Part shown: piece after piece, positions 42,501-52,000 of the stretch
Layout: the number at the start of each line of letters is the position of its first letter
How positions within the stretch are numbered: the first letter of the stretch is position 1
DNA from: Amoebophrya sp. A120
Lineage: Eukaryota; Sar; Dinophyceae; Syndiniales; Amoebophryaceae
Assembly: GCA_905178155.1 (NCBI GenBank)
Contig: CAJINV010000002.1
Coordinates: forward strand, 3,355,515-3,419,514
Length of the DNA: 64,000 bases
Reading direction: 5' to 3'
The notes under the pieces: generated by a model
The model's input: the letters and a program-made list of their open reading frames with translations, nothing else
Databases searched by the model: none
What the model was told of the DNA's origin: nothing
Position numbers and translations under genes: made by a program

Positions 42501-44247
42501 TTGGACCTGCACGAATTTGACAAATATTTTTCCATCATGCCGGACAAGCACCATTACAAACTCACCGGGGGATCCTCTACCCTCCGAAGCGGTGTGTCCG
42601 CAACTTCTTCACGCCCGTCACAAGGCAGTGCCGATAAGCAGCAGAAAGAACCGCAGCAGCAGGCCGCGGGAAGTACTACCGCCCGGGGTGCGAGCTTTGT
42701 GGACCGCGTGAGTGCAGCGATTGACAACTCGCGCGACACTGGTGCTGCGGGACCGCTGCTTCCACCTCTGGCGACCGGGATGTACGAAGTGTCTGGGATT
42801 AGCAGTGCGATTACTGGTGGGTCTGGTAAATTCGCGCAGGCGAGCGCGACACGGCGTGATTCACAAGAAGGATTCAAGCCAAAAAGCTCCGCAAAAGTGG
42901 TTGAGTCCGCCCAGTTTGAGGCCGGGTCACGTACCGGTACGGAAGAAGAGGGAGCTAGCGGACATGAGGTATGCATTGCAAAAGCATCTGTATCGCACTC
43001 GCAGGTGGAAGTGAAGTCTCGCATGTTGGCAGATGCGCTTTTCTACCCGATAACTCCGCATAACAAGTTCCATTTTCCATCATACTAGTTAGACAAATTT
43101 ATCTATTGCCCTGCACTTACACTACAACGTAGATGCGCGATACTAGCATAGCTTTTGCAATGCATACATTGGTACTGCGCCGAAGAAGAAGAAAAAAGTT
43201 GCTGCGAAGAAGAAAAAGGCCGCGGCACCGCATGGGGCGGTGAAACCGGATGAAGATTCCGAATCGGCGGGAAGCGCGGAGAAGAAGGCGAAAGGAATGC
43301 GCTGGGTGAAAACCGGGAAGAAAAGGACCGTGAGAGTTACCAAATCTGGAGACGAGCATGGTAGCTATCAAAGAAAAAAGTTCGTCACGATCACTCATGC
43401 GCATTCTTGCAATACAAAATTGTTTGTCATGCGTAAAAATGCATCACAGCCAAACTTTATCAGGGATTTCCCTAGTGTTTCTGCAATACAAGGAAAGTTT
43501 GTGATGCTGAGAAAATTTGTAATGCAAAACCTGCAAGTTAGTGACTGTGACAAACTTTTTTCTCTCCATAGTAGCAGTAGCAACCCGAGTAGCAGAGCCA
43601 GCAGTCGGGCCAAAAGCCCGAAGTCGGCCGCCGCGATGAAAAAAAAAGTTGCCTCGCCAGCGTACACAACAAGTGACAGCGAGCCGCACGCAGACCTGCC
43701 GTCGGGGATTTTTCCCGCCCCCGATGGGATCGACAGCTTTGCCTCCCCAAAATCGCTGTTTGCCGAGCTTTCGCCCGCCGAAAAACTGCTTTTGGAAAGC
43801 GCGGAGCACGCCCTGGTCGCCACCGGATTCGTCAAAGCGCATGCGAAGCACCTGGCCAAGAAAATCGCCGCGGTACCGGTGGAAGCGCACAACCAGGAAA
43901 CCGTGGGTCTGACGAAGCCCGAGCAGGATGCGGTGGCGAAGGGGCTGAATGGGGCAAAGGCGACGAATTTGGAGGAGCTTACCGAGGTGTTGGTGGAACA
44001 GAAAAAAGATTTTTTCGCCTCACACCTCTCCGCCCGTGGAGCCGAGCTCCAGTCTCGCACCGCAGTGCAGCAGCAGCAAAAAGAACACCGGTCCTTCCTG
44101 TTTTCCAAAATCACTGGGGCCCCCGCCACCTCGAACGCCACCAAAATTTTAAGCGGAGCTGGTGCTGGACCGACGTCGACGTCGAGTGCTGGGGTCAAAG
44201 CAAAAAAGAAGGTTGCTGTGAAGAAAAAAGTAGCGGCACAGAAATGA
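24542..44247 (+). CDS. Gene 2: Cys-rich membrane protein with F5/8C-like domain
   Basis: Starts at an ATG with a hydrophobic segment soon after (TLVAVGTLLLAANNVSVFF), then a long Ser/Lys and Asp/His-rich region. Next comes a two-fold repeat (CAVGWYCESC...GCHALMTV...TCKPRPCQL and SVGWYCETC...GCHSVLTV...TCKPRPCQL), a CCFQPSPRDYQC/CRHGTAAC unit, a CRESCC-type unit, GLTVTCSEADCPW, an F5/8C/fucolectin-like domain (34288-35090), CHAVPTC...ACC...HECV, CVAVPKW, a CCP-like segment with Thr linker, EGF-like modules (38110-39700), a transmembrane helix (about 40872-40950) and a cytoplasmic tail of helical repeats with VGRMREFL. It ends KKKVAAQK with TGA at 44245-44247. 36 elements interrupt it. The domain order after the two-fold repeat matches gene 1, supporting tandem duplication. 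Start choice is tentative because upstream exons cannot be excluded. Confidence 0.8.
25819..26081. mobile_element. IE-B element
   Basis: Tips TATGGCGCTC / GAACGCCATA. Flanks ACCAA and ATCAA (4/5). Removal gives NPTNGHGIGWHD, the same length as NPNTGRGVGWHD in the second repeat. Confidence 0.92.
26129..26461. mobile_element. IE-F element
   Basis: Tips TATGGATGTG / CTCTTCCATA. Flanks AACAG and AACAC (4/5). Removal joins QRSPNS to AAGIRW. Confidence 0.88.
26802..27072. mobile_element. IE-A element
   Basis: Tips TATCAAATG / CAGTTGATA, flanked by AGTAA on both sides. Removal joins LKTGEV to SLSTDMN. Interior is the reverse complement of the 33470-33721 type. Confidence 0.92.
27355..28403. repeat. 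Direct repeat about 1 kb apart inside gene 2
   Basis: A roughly 60-base block at 27355-27417 (CGCCTGCAGAATGAG...) recurs with few changes at 28347-28403. It covers the end of an exon and the left end of the element, so it is a local duplication and not an ordinary target duplication. Confidence 0.8.
27377..28697. mobile_element. Composite IE-G-like insertion, right end uncertain
   Basis: Left tip TATCCGAGTGCACAAG after GACRMSAC. The paralogous repeat continues SACCNGYW, and CCNGQYW reappears near 28696, so the intron probably ends about there. No clear right TIR. Contains a duplicated segment and a poly-G tract, so it is rearranged. Confidence 0.5.
27785..27817. repeat. Poly-G tract
   Basis: About thirty bases of almost pure G, broken only by single T residues. 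It may form a quadruplex or mark an assembly weak point. Confidence 0.8.
28835..29003. mobile_element. IE-K element
   Basis: Left tip TATGAACTGC; right end GCACAGGATT, the last A changed to T. Flanks GTCGC and GTCGA (4/5). Removal joins HELGS to HWGSNS. Confidence 0.86.
29063..29373. mobile_element. IE-C element
   Basis: Tips TATTGTGAGG / CCTTACGATA, flanked by ATACA on both sides. Removal joins SAAAY to IQPGD. Confidence 0.91.
29417..29724. mobile_element. IE-F element
   Basis: Tips TATGGAAGCG / CAGATCCATA, flanked by ACGCC on both sides. Removal joins RRTAHA to LPLDIG. Confidence 0.92.
29762..29993. mobile_element. IE-E element
   Basis: Tips TATCACGAAG / CGCGCGATA, flanked by GAGAC on both sides. 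Removal joins GRTEET to KPHTSVGW. Confidence 0.92.
30212..30490. mobile_element. IE-D element
   Basis: Tips TATCCTGTGT / ACTCAGGATA, flanked by GACGA on both sides. Removal joins KERVD to ELFHEC. Confidence 0.92.
30564..30828. mobile_element. IE-A element
   Basis: Tips TATCAAATG / CATTTGATA. Flanks GATAC and GCTCC (3/5). Removal gives LTVIRGGS, matching MTVVRGSR in the first repeat. Confidence 0.88.
31387..31661. mobile_element. IE-B element
   Basis: Left tip TATGGCGTTC, right end GAGGACCGGATA (diverged). Flanks GCGAG and CCGAA (3/5). Removal keeps frame: TLDAS to SCSLYSG. Confidence 0.83.
31694..31870. mobile_element. IE-N element
   Basis: The only member of its TIR family here: TATCACACAGAAAAAAGCTG / CAGCTTTTTTCTCTGGGATA, flanked by ATGGC on both sides. 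Removal joins YSGMA to AQCQRHD. Confidence 0.92.
31961..32190. mobile_element. IE-E element
   Basis: Tips TATCGCAGG / CACACGATA, flanked by GAAAA on both sides. Removal joins LTTYEK to TAPGYW. Confidence 0.92.
32358..32599. mobile_element. IE-B element
   Basis: Tips TATGGCGTTC / GAGCTCCATA. Flanks TCAGA and CCAGA (4/5). Removal joins HAVFQ to NCQSC. Confidence 0.88.
32641..32789. mobile_element. IE-K element
   Basis: Tips TATCCTGTGC / GCATTGCATA, flanked by ACGGG on both sides. Removal joins TLYRER to DGWPND. Confidence 0.92.
32905..33067. mobile_element. IE-H element
   Basis: Tips TATCCACAGTAAAT / TTTGTATTGCATA, flanked by ATGCG on both sides. Removal joins GSAANA to KTYRIPS. Confidence 0.9.
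33470..33721. mobile_element. IE-A element
   Basis: Left tip TATCAAATG; right end CATTTGATG, the last A changed to G. Flanked by CACGG on both sides. Removal joins TSSGT to GAGLTVTC. Confidence 0.91.
33970..34282. mobile_element. IE-A element
   Basis: Tips TATCAAGTG / GCAATGCATA, flanked by GGCGT on both sides. Removal joins HKVTA to SSEYNEM. Confidence 0.92.
34288..35090 (+). other. F5/8C or fucolectin-like domain of gene 2
   Basis: The segment reads KYLVDGNLAGPMLNTADNG, then PWVQFELPGA, and near the end GKYLTIELPGVSA. This spacing recalls F5/8 type C and eel-fucolectin galactose-binding domains, where the last strand reads YVxIxLPG. An element (34893-35042) splits the final strand. Sugar binding is an inference; no ligand residue was verified. 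Confidence 0.55.
34893..35042. mobile_element. IE-K element
   Basis: Tips TATGAATTGC / GCACAGGATA, flanked by CGGCA on both sides. Removal joins LPGVSA to GGGDQIRIL. Confidence 0.92.
35091..35390. mobile_element. IE-D element
   Basis: Tips TATCATATG / CACAGGATA, flanked by AGTGA on both sides. Removal joins NLNEV to KISPVI. Confidence 0.92.
35813..35968. mobile_element. IE-K element
   Basis: Tips TATGCTGTGC / GCAATGCATA, flanked by GCTTC on both sides. Removal joins NNKLLL to KVDHGG. Confidence 0.92.
36026..36247. mobile_element. IE-G element
   Basis: Tips TATGAGAGTG / CACTCCCATA. Flanks ATGGC and GTGGC (4/5). Removal joins SDGHMA to CGGINSC. Confidence 0.89.
36407..36574. mobile_element. 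IE-H element
   Basis: Tips TATCCACAGTAAAT / TTTGTATTGCATA, flanked by CGCGG on both sides. Removal joins HASDPR to ECKIIT, matching GSDPLECRIL in gene 1. Confidence 0.93.
36639..36906. mobile_element. IE-A element
   Basis: Tips TATCAAATG / CATTTGATA, flanked by GCAGC on both sides. Removal joins HSVTA to AYLNQD. Confidence 0.92.
36989..37250. mobile_element. IE-A element
   Basis: Tips TATCGAATG / CACTTCATA, flanked by GTGGG on both sides. Removal joins VAVPKW to VRSYEQSC, matching VAVPKWVETYESC in gene 1. Confidence 0.94.
37479..37713. mobile_element. IE-B element
   Basis: Tips TATGGCGTTC / GAGCGCCATA, flanked by GAAGA on both sides. Removal joins NTFFVE to ECVYVQTT, matching FECVLVSTT in gene 1. 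Confidence 0.94.
38639..38829. mobile_element. IE-K element with altered tips
   Basis: Left TACGAATTGC and right GCAATTCACA, compensating changes at the third base of each tip. Flanked by GTGCA on both sides. Removal joins DDQKC to TVCNDAG. Confidence 0.9.
38904..39207. mobile_element. IE-M element
   Basis: Tips TATTACAATG / CACTGTAATA, flanked by CTGTG on both sides. Removal joins QNSCNC to AQGTAAVG inside an EGF-like module. Confidence 0.93.
39866..40015. mobile_element. IE-K element
   Basis: Tips TATGCATTGC / GCACAGGATA. Flanks TAGTA and TAGTG (4/5). Removal joins TGGDLV to PEGAMI. Confidence 0.88.
40080..40332. mobile_element. IE-A element
   Basis: Tips TATCAAATG / CATTTGATA, flanked by CCGGC on both sides. 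Removal joins FCTDPA to TALQLS. Confidence 0.92.
41254..41406. mobile_element. IE-K element
   Basis: Tips TATGCATGGC / CAATGCATA. Flanks GGAAG and ACCCG (1/5), so the duplication has decayed, but the same length rule keeps frame: LQILRK to LGMDFDD, matching gene 4. Confidence 0.84.
41560..41821. mobile_element. IE-A element
   Basis: Tips TATGCGTTGC / GCAATCCATA, flanked by CGCGG on both sides. Removal joins AEAAIA to AEDHDD. Confidence 0.92.
42092..42244. mobile_element. IE-H element
   Basis: Tips TATCCACAGTAAAT / TTTGTATTGCATA. Flanks GCGGC and ATGGC (3/5). Removal keeps frame: AMIDAA to VESAFEA. Confidence 0.85.
42319..42470. mobile_element. IE-K element
   Basis: Tips TATGCATTTTGC / GCAGTTCATA, flanked by CAGAC on both sides. 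Removal joins EDLEQT to TLRRSV. Confidence 0.92.
42970..43166. mobile_element. IE-K element
   Basis: Tips TATGCATTGC / GCAATGCATA. Flanks TGAGG and CATTG (1/5). The length rule still keeps frame: GASGHE to GTAPKKKK. Confidence 0.83.
43366..43570. mobile_element. IE-E3 element
   Basis: Tips TATCAAAGAAAAAAGTT / AACTTTTTTCTCTCCATA, flanked by GTAGC on both sides. Removal joins GDEHGS to SSNPSS. Confidence 0.92.
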
Positions 44248-46089
44248 GCATGAAGTACAAGAGATGCAGCGGACGCGAGCTCCTGCGCGACCTGTCGAGG
44301 ATAACCATCCTGACAGGCAAGAAAAGGGTATTCAAAAGAACCAGAACGAATTGAATTTAACGCAATAGACTAAGATTTTTCTTCACCTCGTTTTGAACTT
44401 TTCTATTTCACAGAATCGGTTTTCCGCTTGTTGAGGTTCAGTTTTAATAATTGTTTCACTTTCAAAGATCGTTGCACAGTTCAGTAGACGAGTACGGTTG
44501 TCGACTTGAAAATTTTTTACGTTTCGTTCTTATCAGCTCTTCTAGCTTTCACTTTCTTTCTCTCGTTTTCTTTAAATTTCCAACACATCCAGACTTTACG
44601 TACGAGATAGCTATCCAGAGTTTCATCTATCTGAATACATTCGAGTGCTGCTTGACAGTGCTGCTTGAATTATTGCAATTTTAGGAACATTTTACAAATT
44701 TGAGTTTTGGTTTTCAGTTGGTTCATATTTCAATTTACATTTGCCGCCCTTGTTGATTTCCTTCGTTTATGTTTTATCAATCTCATCTGTCAATATTAGA
44801 ACCTGTAAGCCTTGTACGTTTTATTTTTGACTCAGAAGTTTCTGGACCACGACGACGTCCACCTGTAGTTTATTTTAGCACCGAAGTTGAAGTATAAAAA
44901 CCTGCATAATGATCTTCGTCTTCCACAACTGTATAATTTTATGCTCATCTAAAAATGTGAAATTAATTGCTACTGAAGACAAAAATGATACATAGCAGTT
45001 TGCTGAGTTTCGCTGAAAAATTTATTTTTGTGTACATTACGTTTTGAAAAAAGTTGTTTATTCATTGACGAAAATTACCTCCGAGAGAGTGCCCGACGCC
45101 GACCACTCATTGCACTAGCATGCCACCTGTGTAGTGTTTTGTGCAGAAGTTGAGGGCAGAGCTCCCTCGTCGGTCCTCGTACTTTGCCGTTTCGCGTTTG
45201 ATATTCTCCTGTATTCGTAAAAGATAAGGAGCAGCGTGGTCGTCCGATAGACATGGACAACTGTCGTATTACATGTTCTTGTTGACAATACTCATTCATC
45301 GGTGATCGTAGATGATATCGTCCTCGTTGTCGTCCTCCTCGTTGTCGTTCTTTGCTAGGTGCGCCATCAAAAATCGGTCGTGCTCGTTCATCTATGTGTC
45401 GTATTCGTAAGATGTATCTCTACAAAGATTTTTCTTCACTCTCACTTCGTGTTGTTACTACATCTTCGTTCCTAATCCGCGTCGGATGAAGGAGGTTCTT
45501 CAGACAACAACTTGCTCGCATCGAAGGAAAAATCAATCGTGCTCACAACAGAAGTTCCCTCATTTTCTTCATAGCCCCCGTCTTCTATCCACCCCACGAT
45601 ATTTTGTGTGTTTCGCTTATTTAGACAGATTACATGCGCTTGCGCAACCAATGCCAGCATTGTTACTCGATTTCAGTAGAGTATGCTTGTCCTCCTAGAA
45701 TGAGTTGTACCCCAACTCGTGCTGGTGACAGCTAATTTGTCACCAGTACGGCAATGCAAAATCAATAAACATGTAAAAGCTCCACATTGCATCAATAAAT
45801 GCGGTGGTGTCCTCGTCCGGGAGGAAAGCGTCTTCTACTTCTGTGCCGGGGTCTAGGATAGTTGTTTCTGTTTCTAGTTTTCTGCGGCTTGTGTCGTGGC
45901 TTGTGACAGAACAAGTTGTGCCTGATGATGAAAGTAACTTGTTGCAAACAAAACAAAATCCACGCGGTTGGTCGACGTCTTTTAGCTCCTGTTGAACATA
46001 TTCCGGCGACGGCGAGTTCTTCTTGTTACTGGTAGTGTATTTTGCTTGTTCTTCCGTGCAGAATCAACTTCTACTACCACGACCACCTC
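44248..46089. other. Intergenic gap between genes 2 and 3
   Basis: AT-rich, T-tract-rich sequence with no introner-type ends. Short minus-strand open frames (45075-45299, 45472-45660) are low in complexity and resemble nothing I know. No RNA gene recognised. Confidence 0.6.
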
Positions 46090-49000
46090 ATGCTTCGCTG
46101 GTGCCGAAGAAAGAGAACAAGCGGACGACCTCTGCTGTCCCCAGTGCAGACGACTGCGACTGGGCGGTTCCTGTCCGTCTCGACGAGGACGAAGAAGACA
46201 ACGCGTATTGATCTTGCCAACATCTACTTGGAGAAGACCTTCCTACATGTAGTCCTCCTGGCGCTTGTTTTAGTCCTACTACTTGCAGGTGGGCCACGAC
46301 CGTCGGAGGTTAATAGAAATCTCGATCGCATACATGGTGTCGAAGAGCATGTTGAGCACAGCACAGCAAGTACATCATCACGAACAACCACGACCCCTGG
46401 AGCTACTAAAACGGCGACTGTACAACTGTTTGCCCGTGCCCTGTCCCTCACCGTAGTTGAAAAACACAAGCGGAGTAGAAAGAGTAGACTCATCCAAGAT
46501 GAACAGACAGCGATAAGCAGCACACCAGCGCAGCAGCAGCAGCAAGTAGAACAGCAGCACAGAATAAATAGTGGTAGAAAGAAGATAGCAATCGGAGGGC
46601 CTGTAAATAAGAATGGTCGACGTTCATCTCGTGTTCTTCCAGATCGGAGGACGCGGATGGTTGCATCTTCGGGGGCTTCATCCGAAAATAAAGTTTTTCT
46701 CCAACACAACCCGGATGACACCGCTATTGCTTTATCGAAGGCAAGAACTACCTCTGTGGTCGAACAACTTGAAGATGGACGAGATGAACATGGACGTGAG
46801 GATCAAGAGCACCTGGTGCACGACCCCCGTACTAGCAGGAGGAGAACGACAGCTTCTCAGGACGACGAAACGATCCCAGCAGCGGGAGTAGATGTAGAAC
46901 CTCCAGAACCTCCGGGTCCGGCGGAAATAGTTGTAGAAGAGCATCCCCCTCAACCTCAAGGTCGTGGACACGAACAGAACCTGAACTTTTTAGAACAGAA
47001 TCAGAAACAAAAGCAGGGCAAAGACGTAGTAGACCTGTCGCCCCCTTCTTGTTGCGGCGATCTATTAGGAACAGCTCCTGCACAGGATGATCATTCTTCG
47101 CACCAACTAATCGCGTTCCGGAACAAGAGCCATGTACCTCCCCCACCAGCTGCGAAGAAGTCTTCAAATGATGGTGATAATAAGTCAGTAGGTGGTCTCG
47201 GTCAGGGTCGTGACGTGTCGAAGAAGGAGTTCGAGGCGGTCCAGGACATCCAAGTATGCATTGCAATAAAAGCATCCTACTCCTGTGTACAAATTTTCGC
47301 ATATGTAACAAATTTTCTCATCTTCAAGAAAAGTGCTGCAATGTGCTATGCTAGATCAGGTAGAAGATGAACAAGTAGATGAGTACAACTTCTGCGATTT
47401 ATTTTGGTACGAGTGCGATGCTTTATGCTTTTGCAGTGGATACACGGCGCTCCTGCTGAACAATACTTGGGGCGCTCCATCGCAAGAAGGTTTGTCGCTC
47501 GGACCCCTGCATGATTTCGGCTACACCTGCGGGTGCGAGCATGGCTTTCCGGCGACCGGAGCCGCTTGCACGGAACCACACGGAAATATTTGTGCCTCTT
47601 GCCACGACGAAGGCACCGTCAACTACCTGGCCAACAAGATTTGCTACCCCATAAACCACCCGCGGCCGAAGGCCGGTCGCTGGCTACCGGACACGGATGA
47701 CCTGTTTCAGAACCAGAACATCCAACCTCTTCCAGCTCACATGGAAGACCCGTGCCGGTACGGAAAAGATCAATACGGAAAAACGGGCACCCGCGAACAC
47801 TGGCAGACCCTGGAGGCGGGCGTAAGAGTTCGTGGGACGAGCGTTCGCAAGAACAAATGGGCCTGGCCTGGTAATGATCATCTGAATCTGGAGGACTACC
47901 TCAACGATGTGTGGGAGGCGAATCAGGTGTGCTTTGGTGGTTACGGGGACGACGGAGCTAGCAAACGAAACGAGGATATTGTCGGGGAATTCGTGATATC
48001 CAAAGCAAAAGTTGTATAAGTGATTGATAGCAGCGCTAGCACACCACCGGTAGTGAAAAAGAATATACAAGAAAATCGTACAAAATTAATGATATGCATG
48101 ATCGTTCGTAGGACCGATAGTGCGTAGAAATAGTACGGAACATCAAAGCTTATCACCAACAGCCTAGATAGCAGAGTCACTACGCGTGCCATGATCACGA
48201 ATGCAACACTTTTGCAGTGGATACGAGATTCCAAGCGAAGTTGCGGATCGTGGAGCCGTTAGCCAGGTGACACTCGTCCACAAGAAGGGCAAGATCGCAT
48301 GCGCCGATTCAACCAATTTCGGCTCTTGCAAGCTGGACCAGTGGGCCAGCCTGAATGACGGGAAGGCTGGCGTATTTCTGTCGCGTGACGATCTAGCCGG
48401 AAACCCGGTACTCGTATCCTGAGCAAAAACGTCCCCACCTCCCCATGGTCAAGCTCATATTAAATCTGCAAGAAGAACTGCAACGCAAATCTCCAAGTCT
48501 TGGGAGTTGTGCATGACAAGTTTCCGCCTGCAGAAGTGTAGTGCTGGTTATTAGCAAGGGAAGCCGCATGAAAGAGCCATTTATAATTTCTCATCCTGTT
48601 CACAAAGAAATGCCAAAACACGATCGGAAATGCCTACCATGGAGATGCGCATCACAAGTGTTCCTGTCAACATTGCGCAGTTGCATGACAACTCTGGGGT
48701 GGATTGGACGTTTTTCCACCGGAGAAGTCGCACCCTTTCCCGATATGTACCGGTTCGTAGACCCGCAGACCGATTGGTTCCAGCCGGCGCAAAGTTTTCG
48801 GTTCGTTCCCCAAACGAACGAGAACGGTAGGCTGGCCTACGCCGTCCTCCGCGAAGGAGAGCCGAATGGAAACGGCCACTTTGCGGACGAGCTGCATTTC
48901 CGGGGAGAGACGGGCGTGGGAGCGAGTGTCTTCACATTTCCAACAGGCGTCAAATACCACCTGCAACAAGGCGAGAACTGGAGAGGCATGGTAGACCGAG

Positions 49001-52000
49001 CCGGTGACAACAAGGGTATTGTGTGCGTTGACGTCGTGGTCTGCATGGCGATTCCATTTTCCAACGGCTTCCCCGAGTGCCACGTAGGCTACCACTTTAA
49101 TAGTCTTCCCTCGCTGCAGAACACGTGCGAACCAAATGTCTGCCACTGCAACAACGGACAAGGAGCGGAAGGCACGGCCTGCGTGCCCCACGGGGCTCAC
49201 GTTTGCACAAGTTGCAAGAACGACAACTACGCACTGGACGATACGACCAAGAAGTGTGTGAAGCAATGTACCTGCGACAACGGAACCGTGGCGGGGGCAG
49301 ACGCTTGCGAAGCCGCAGGCGATAACACTTTCCAAGTCTGCTCTGCATGCAACGCGGGCTACCATTTAAACGTCATTACGAACCTGTGCGACGAGAACCA
49401 GTGTACGTGTCGCAACCCAAATTTCTCCGGGACAACCAACACCGCCTGCCCGGTACACGATACAGAGGTGTGCGAGAGCTGCTTGACTGAGTGTGGAGGT
49501 AATTATGGACAGTGTGACTTATGCAACGCTGCTCGGCCCCTGAACTCAAACTGGGACATGGCCTGTTGCGCGAATAGTGGATCTGGTGGAACCGCTACAG
49601 GAGACGACGATAACCACTGTGCCCGCGTTATCGAATTCCCAGTGGCGGATAATTATGACTTTCAAAACTCCGGCGGAGGTACAGATGATCTCCCGCCAGA
49701 GTGCGTGCCGACTTATTTCAAACTGACCGGGCAAACGATGTATCCTGTGCAAAAGTATCGTACTCGTACAAATGCAAGTCTTGCATTACAAATCTTGTTT
49801 CCAAGGCAAATCTGCATTACAAATTTCATTTCTCATGCTGAGAAAATTTGTAATGCATGAATACGAGTGCGATACTTTTGCACAGGATACGATGTCGCCG
49901 CCAGCCGGCAGTGCTCCAGTCCCGCTCACTTTGGAGCTTTCCCCCCTCCACAACGAACGCGCATGGGTTTCCGAGGGGCATCTTGGGTGTTGGCGCAGTT
50001 GTCGTGATCGGGCGGGGTATTGCGACTCTTGCCAGGTCACCGCGGGGCCGGACTTTTCCTCCTACGAAGGAGCCTGCTGTGAATACAGCCAAGACGAAAT
50101 AACCGGGCAGCTTCAACCCGCTGTACTAGATAGCGACAACCAAATTCGGCGGGAGTGCAACATTCTACCTGCGATCAACTGGTCCGAAGTCGGAAAGAAG
50201 TTCGTCGCCTTCTCCGGGTATCCGGCCTGTGTGGCGGTTCCAAACTGGGTACGGACCCCGTCTTGTCTAGCAGAGGAGCTCTGCGGTGCCGACGGGGAGG
50301 GGAAGTTGTGCAACAACTGTATGAGTTTTTTTATCGCTGAAGCAGGTGGAAACCAAAATGCTGTTTTTGGCAAGTCCGCCGCCTGTTGCTCGAGAGCAAA
50401 TACCGCTGCCTATAATAATGGCATAGAAGACCACAACGTCTGTGCCAATGCGGGTTCTTACCCGATTGCCGACAGGGTCGCGGACAGTTCCTTCTGGCAG
50501 CCGGAGTGTGTTCTCATGGATCTTGTGTGTGTAGACCCAGGAACACACCCGAGCGGCGGACAATGCGTCCCGAATGAATGCACCTGTCCCACTGGCGGAA
50601 AGGGCGCCACGGGCGCGGCCTGTCCTGTTCACGGACAGGAACTTTGTGACACGTGCAACGACGGGTACCATATGAAACCTGGTTCGACCTCCTGCGATGA
50701 GAATGTCTGCAGTTGCGACAACGGGATTGGGGCGACGGGAGTGGAGTGTGTAACCCCGGGGCCATTCTGCACGAGTTGTAATCCCGGGTATCACAAAAAT
50801 GTAAACAACTTCTGCGTGATCAACGTGTGTTATCCTGTGCAAAAATATCGTACTCGTATTGCAATCATGCATCACAAATATTTTTTTAAAAGTGAATCCG
50901 CATTGCAAATTTCCTTTCTCATCATGCTGGGGAACTACTTTGTAATGCATTTATACGAGTACGATACTTTTGCAGTTCATATGTGTACCTGCACCAACGG
51001 AAGCGGTGCGCACGGGCTGCCGGACTGCATTGCCCACGGGGCGGAGCAGTGCGCGGTATGTGAAAACGAGGGGTTTCACCTCCTGACTAGGGAAATGAGC
51101 AGAGAGGACTTTATCGCTGCCGCCGCAGGGCCGAACTCTGCTGACAGCGATAATTCTGCTTCGGATTTATTTTACCGGAGAACCTGCGAACAAAACCTCT
51201 GTTACTGCACTAACGGCACCGCAGCGGAAGGAGCTAACTGCACACAAAACAACACGGAAATCTGCACTGATTGCGACGACCCGGGATACTTTCTGAACAC
51301 CACGACAACCGCGAACGGAACGATAACTATGACCAGCTGTGATTTAAAAGAGTGCACCTGTGGAAATGGTGGTGTCGCGGCCAGTGGAATCTCCTGCCCG
51401 GTGAATGGTATGGACAAGTGTGAGTCTTGCACGGAGGCAGAGGGATACCACATGGAAAATGTTACGGTAATAGTTGCGGTTGGCGCTGCCAACGATACAG
51501 ATATTGAAAATAACGCGGAAGTAGACGTAGCGCAACCTGAAGACGGCAATCTTCACATCGATTTGGCCAGCAATTCGCTTGAAGCCGATGTAGCTGAACT
51601 TGAACAGCAAGAAGCCGGTTTATCGTCCAATGAAACGACGACCGAAAGCCTGCAAAACTCATCCTCAAACGCAGCTACAGAGAGGACCTTTGTAAGCCAA
51701 ATCTGTGTCCTCAACCAGTGTCTTTGCGCTGGGGGGACCGCCGCGACCGGTACGGATTGTGCCGAGAATGGGACGGAAGTTTGTGTTGCGTGTGACGAGG
51801 AGAAAGGATTTGGCTTCGATAAGGAGAACGACGTAAACAGTCCTCGCATATGCGTACTAACATCAACAACCTCAACCACATCCAGCACTTCTCAAAAAGA
51901 ACACATCATCGAGGACGAAACCACGACGACAACCCAGCCCCCAGCTACCACCGAAGAGCCCAAAAATAATGTGACCGTTGCCCCGGCGGAGACCGATGAA

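Noticed and set aside
45472-45660. Minus-strand 62-codon open frame before gene 3
   Set aside because: Short, low complexity, no supporting context.
44248-46089. A tRNA or spliced-leader RNA gene in the gaps
   Set aside because: No cloverleaf or dinoflagellate spliced-leader core was seen.
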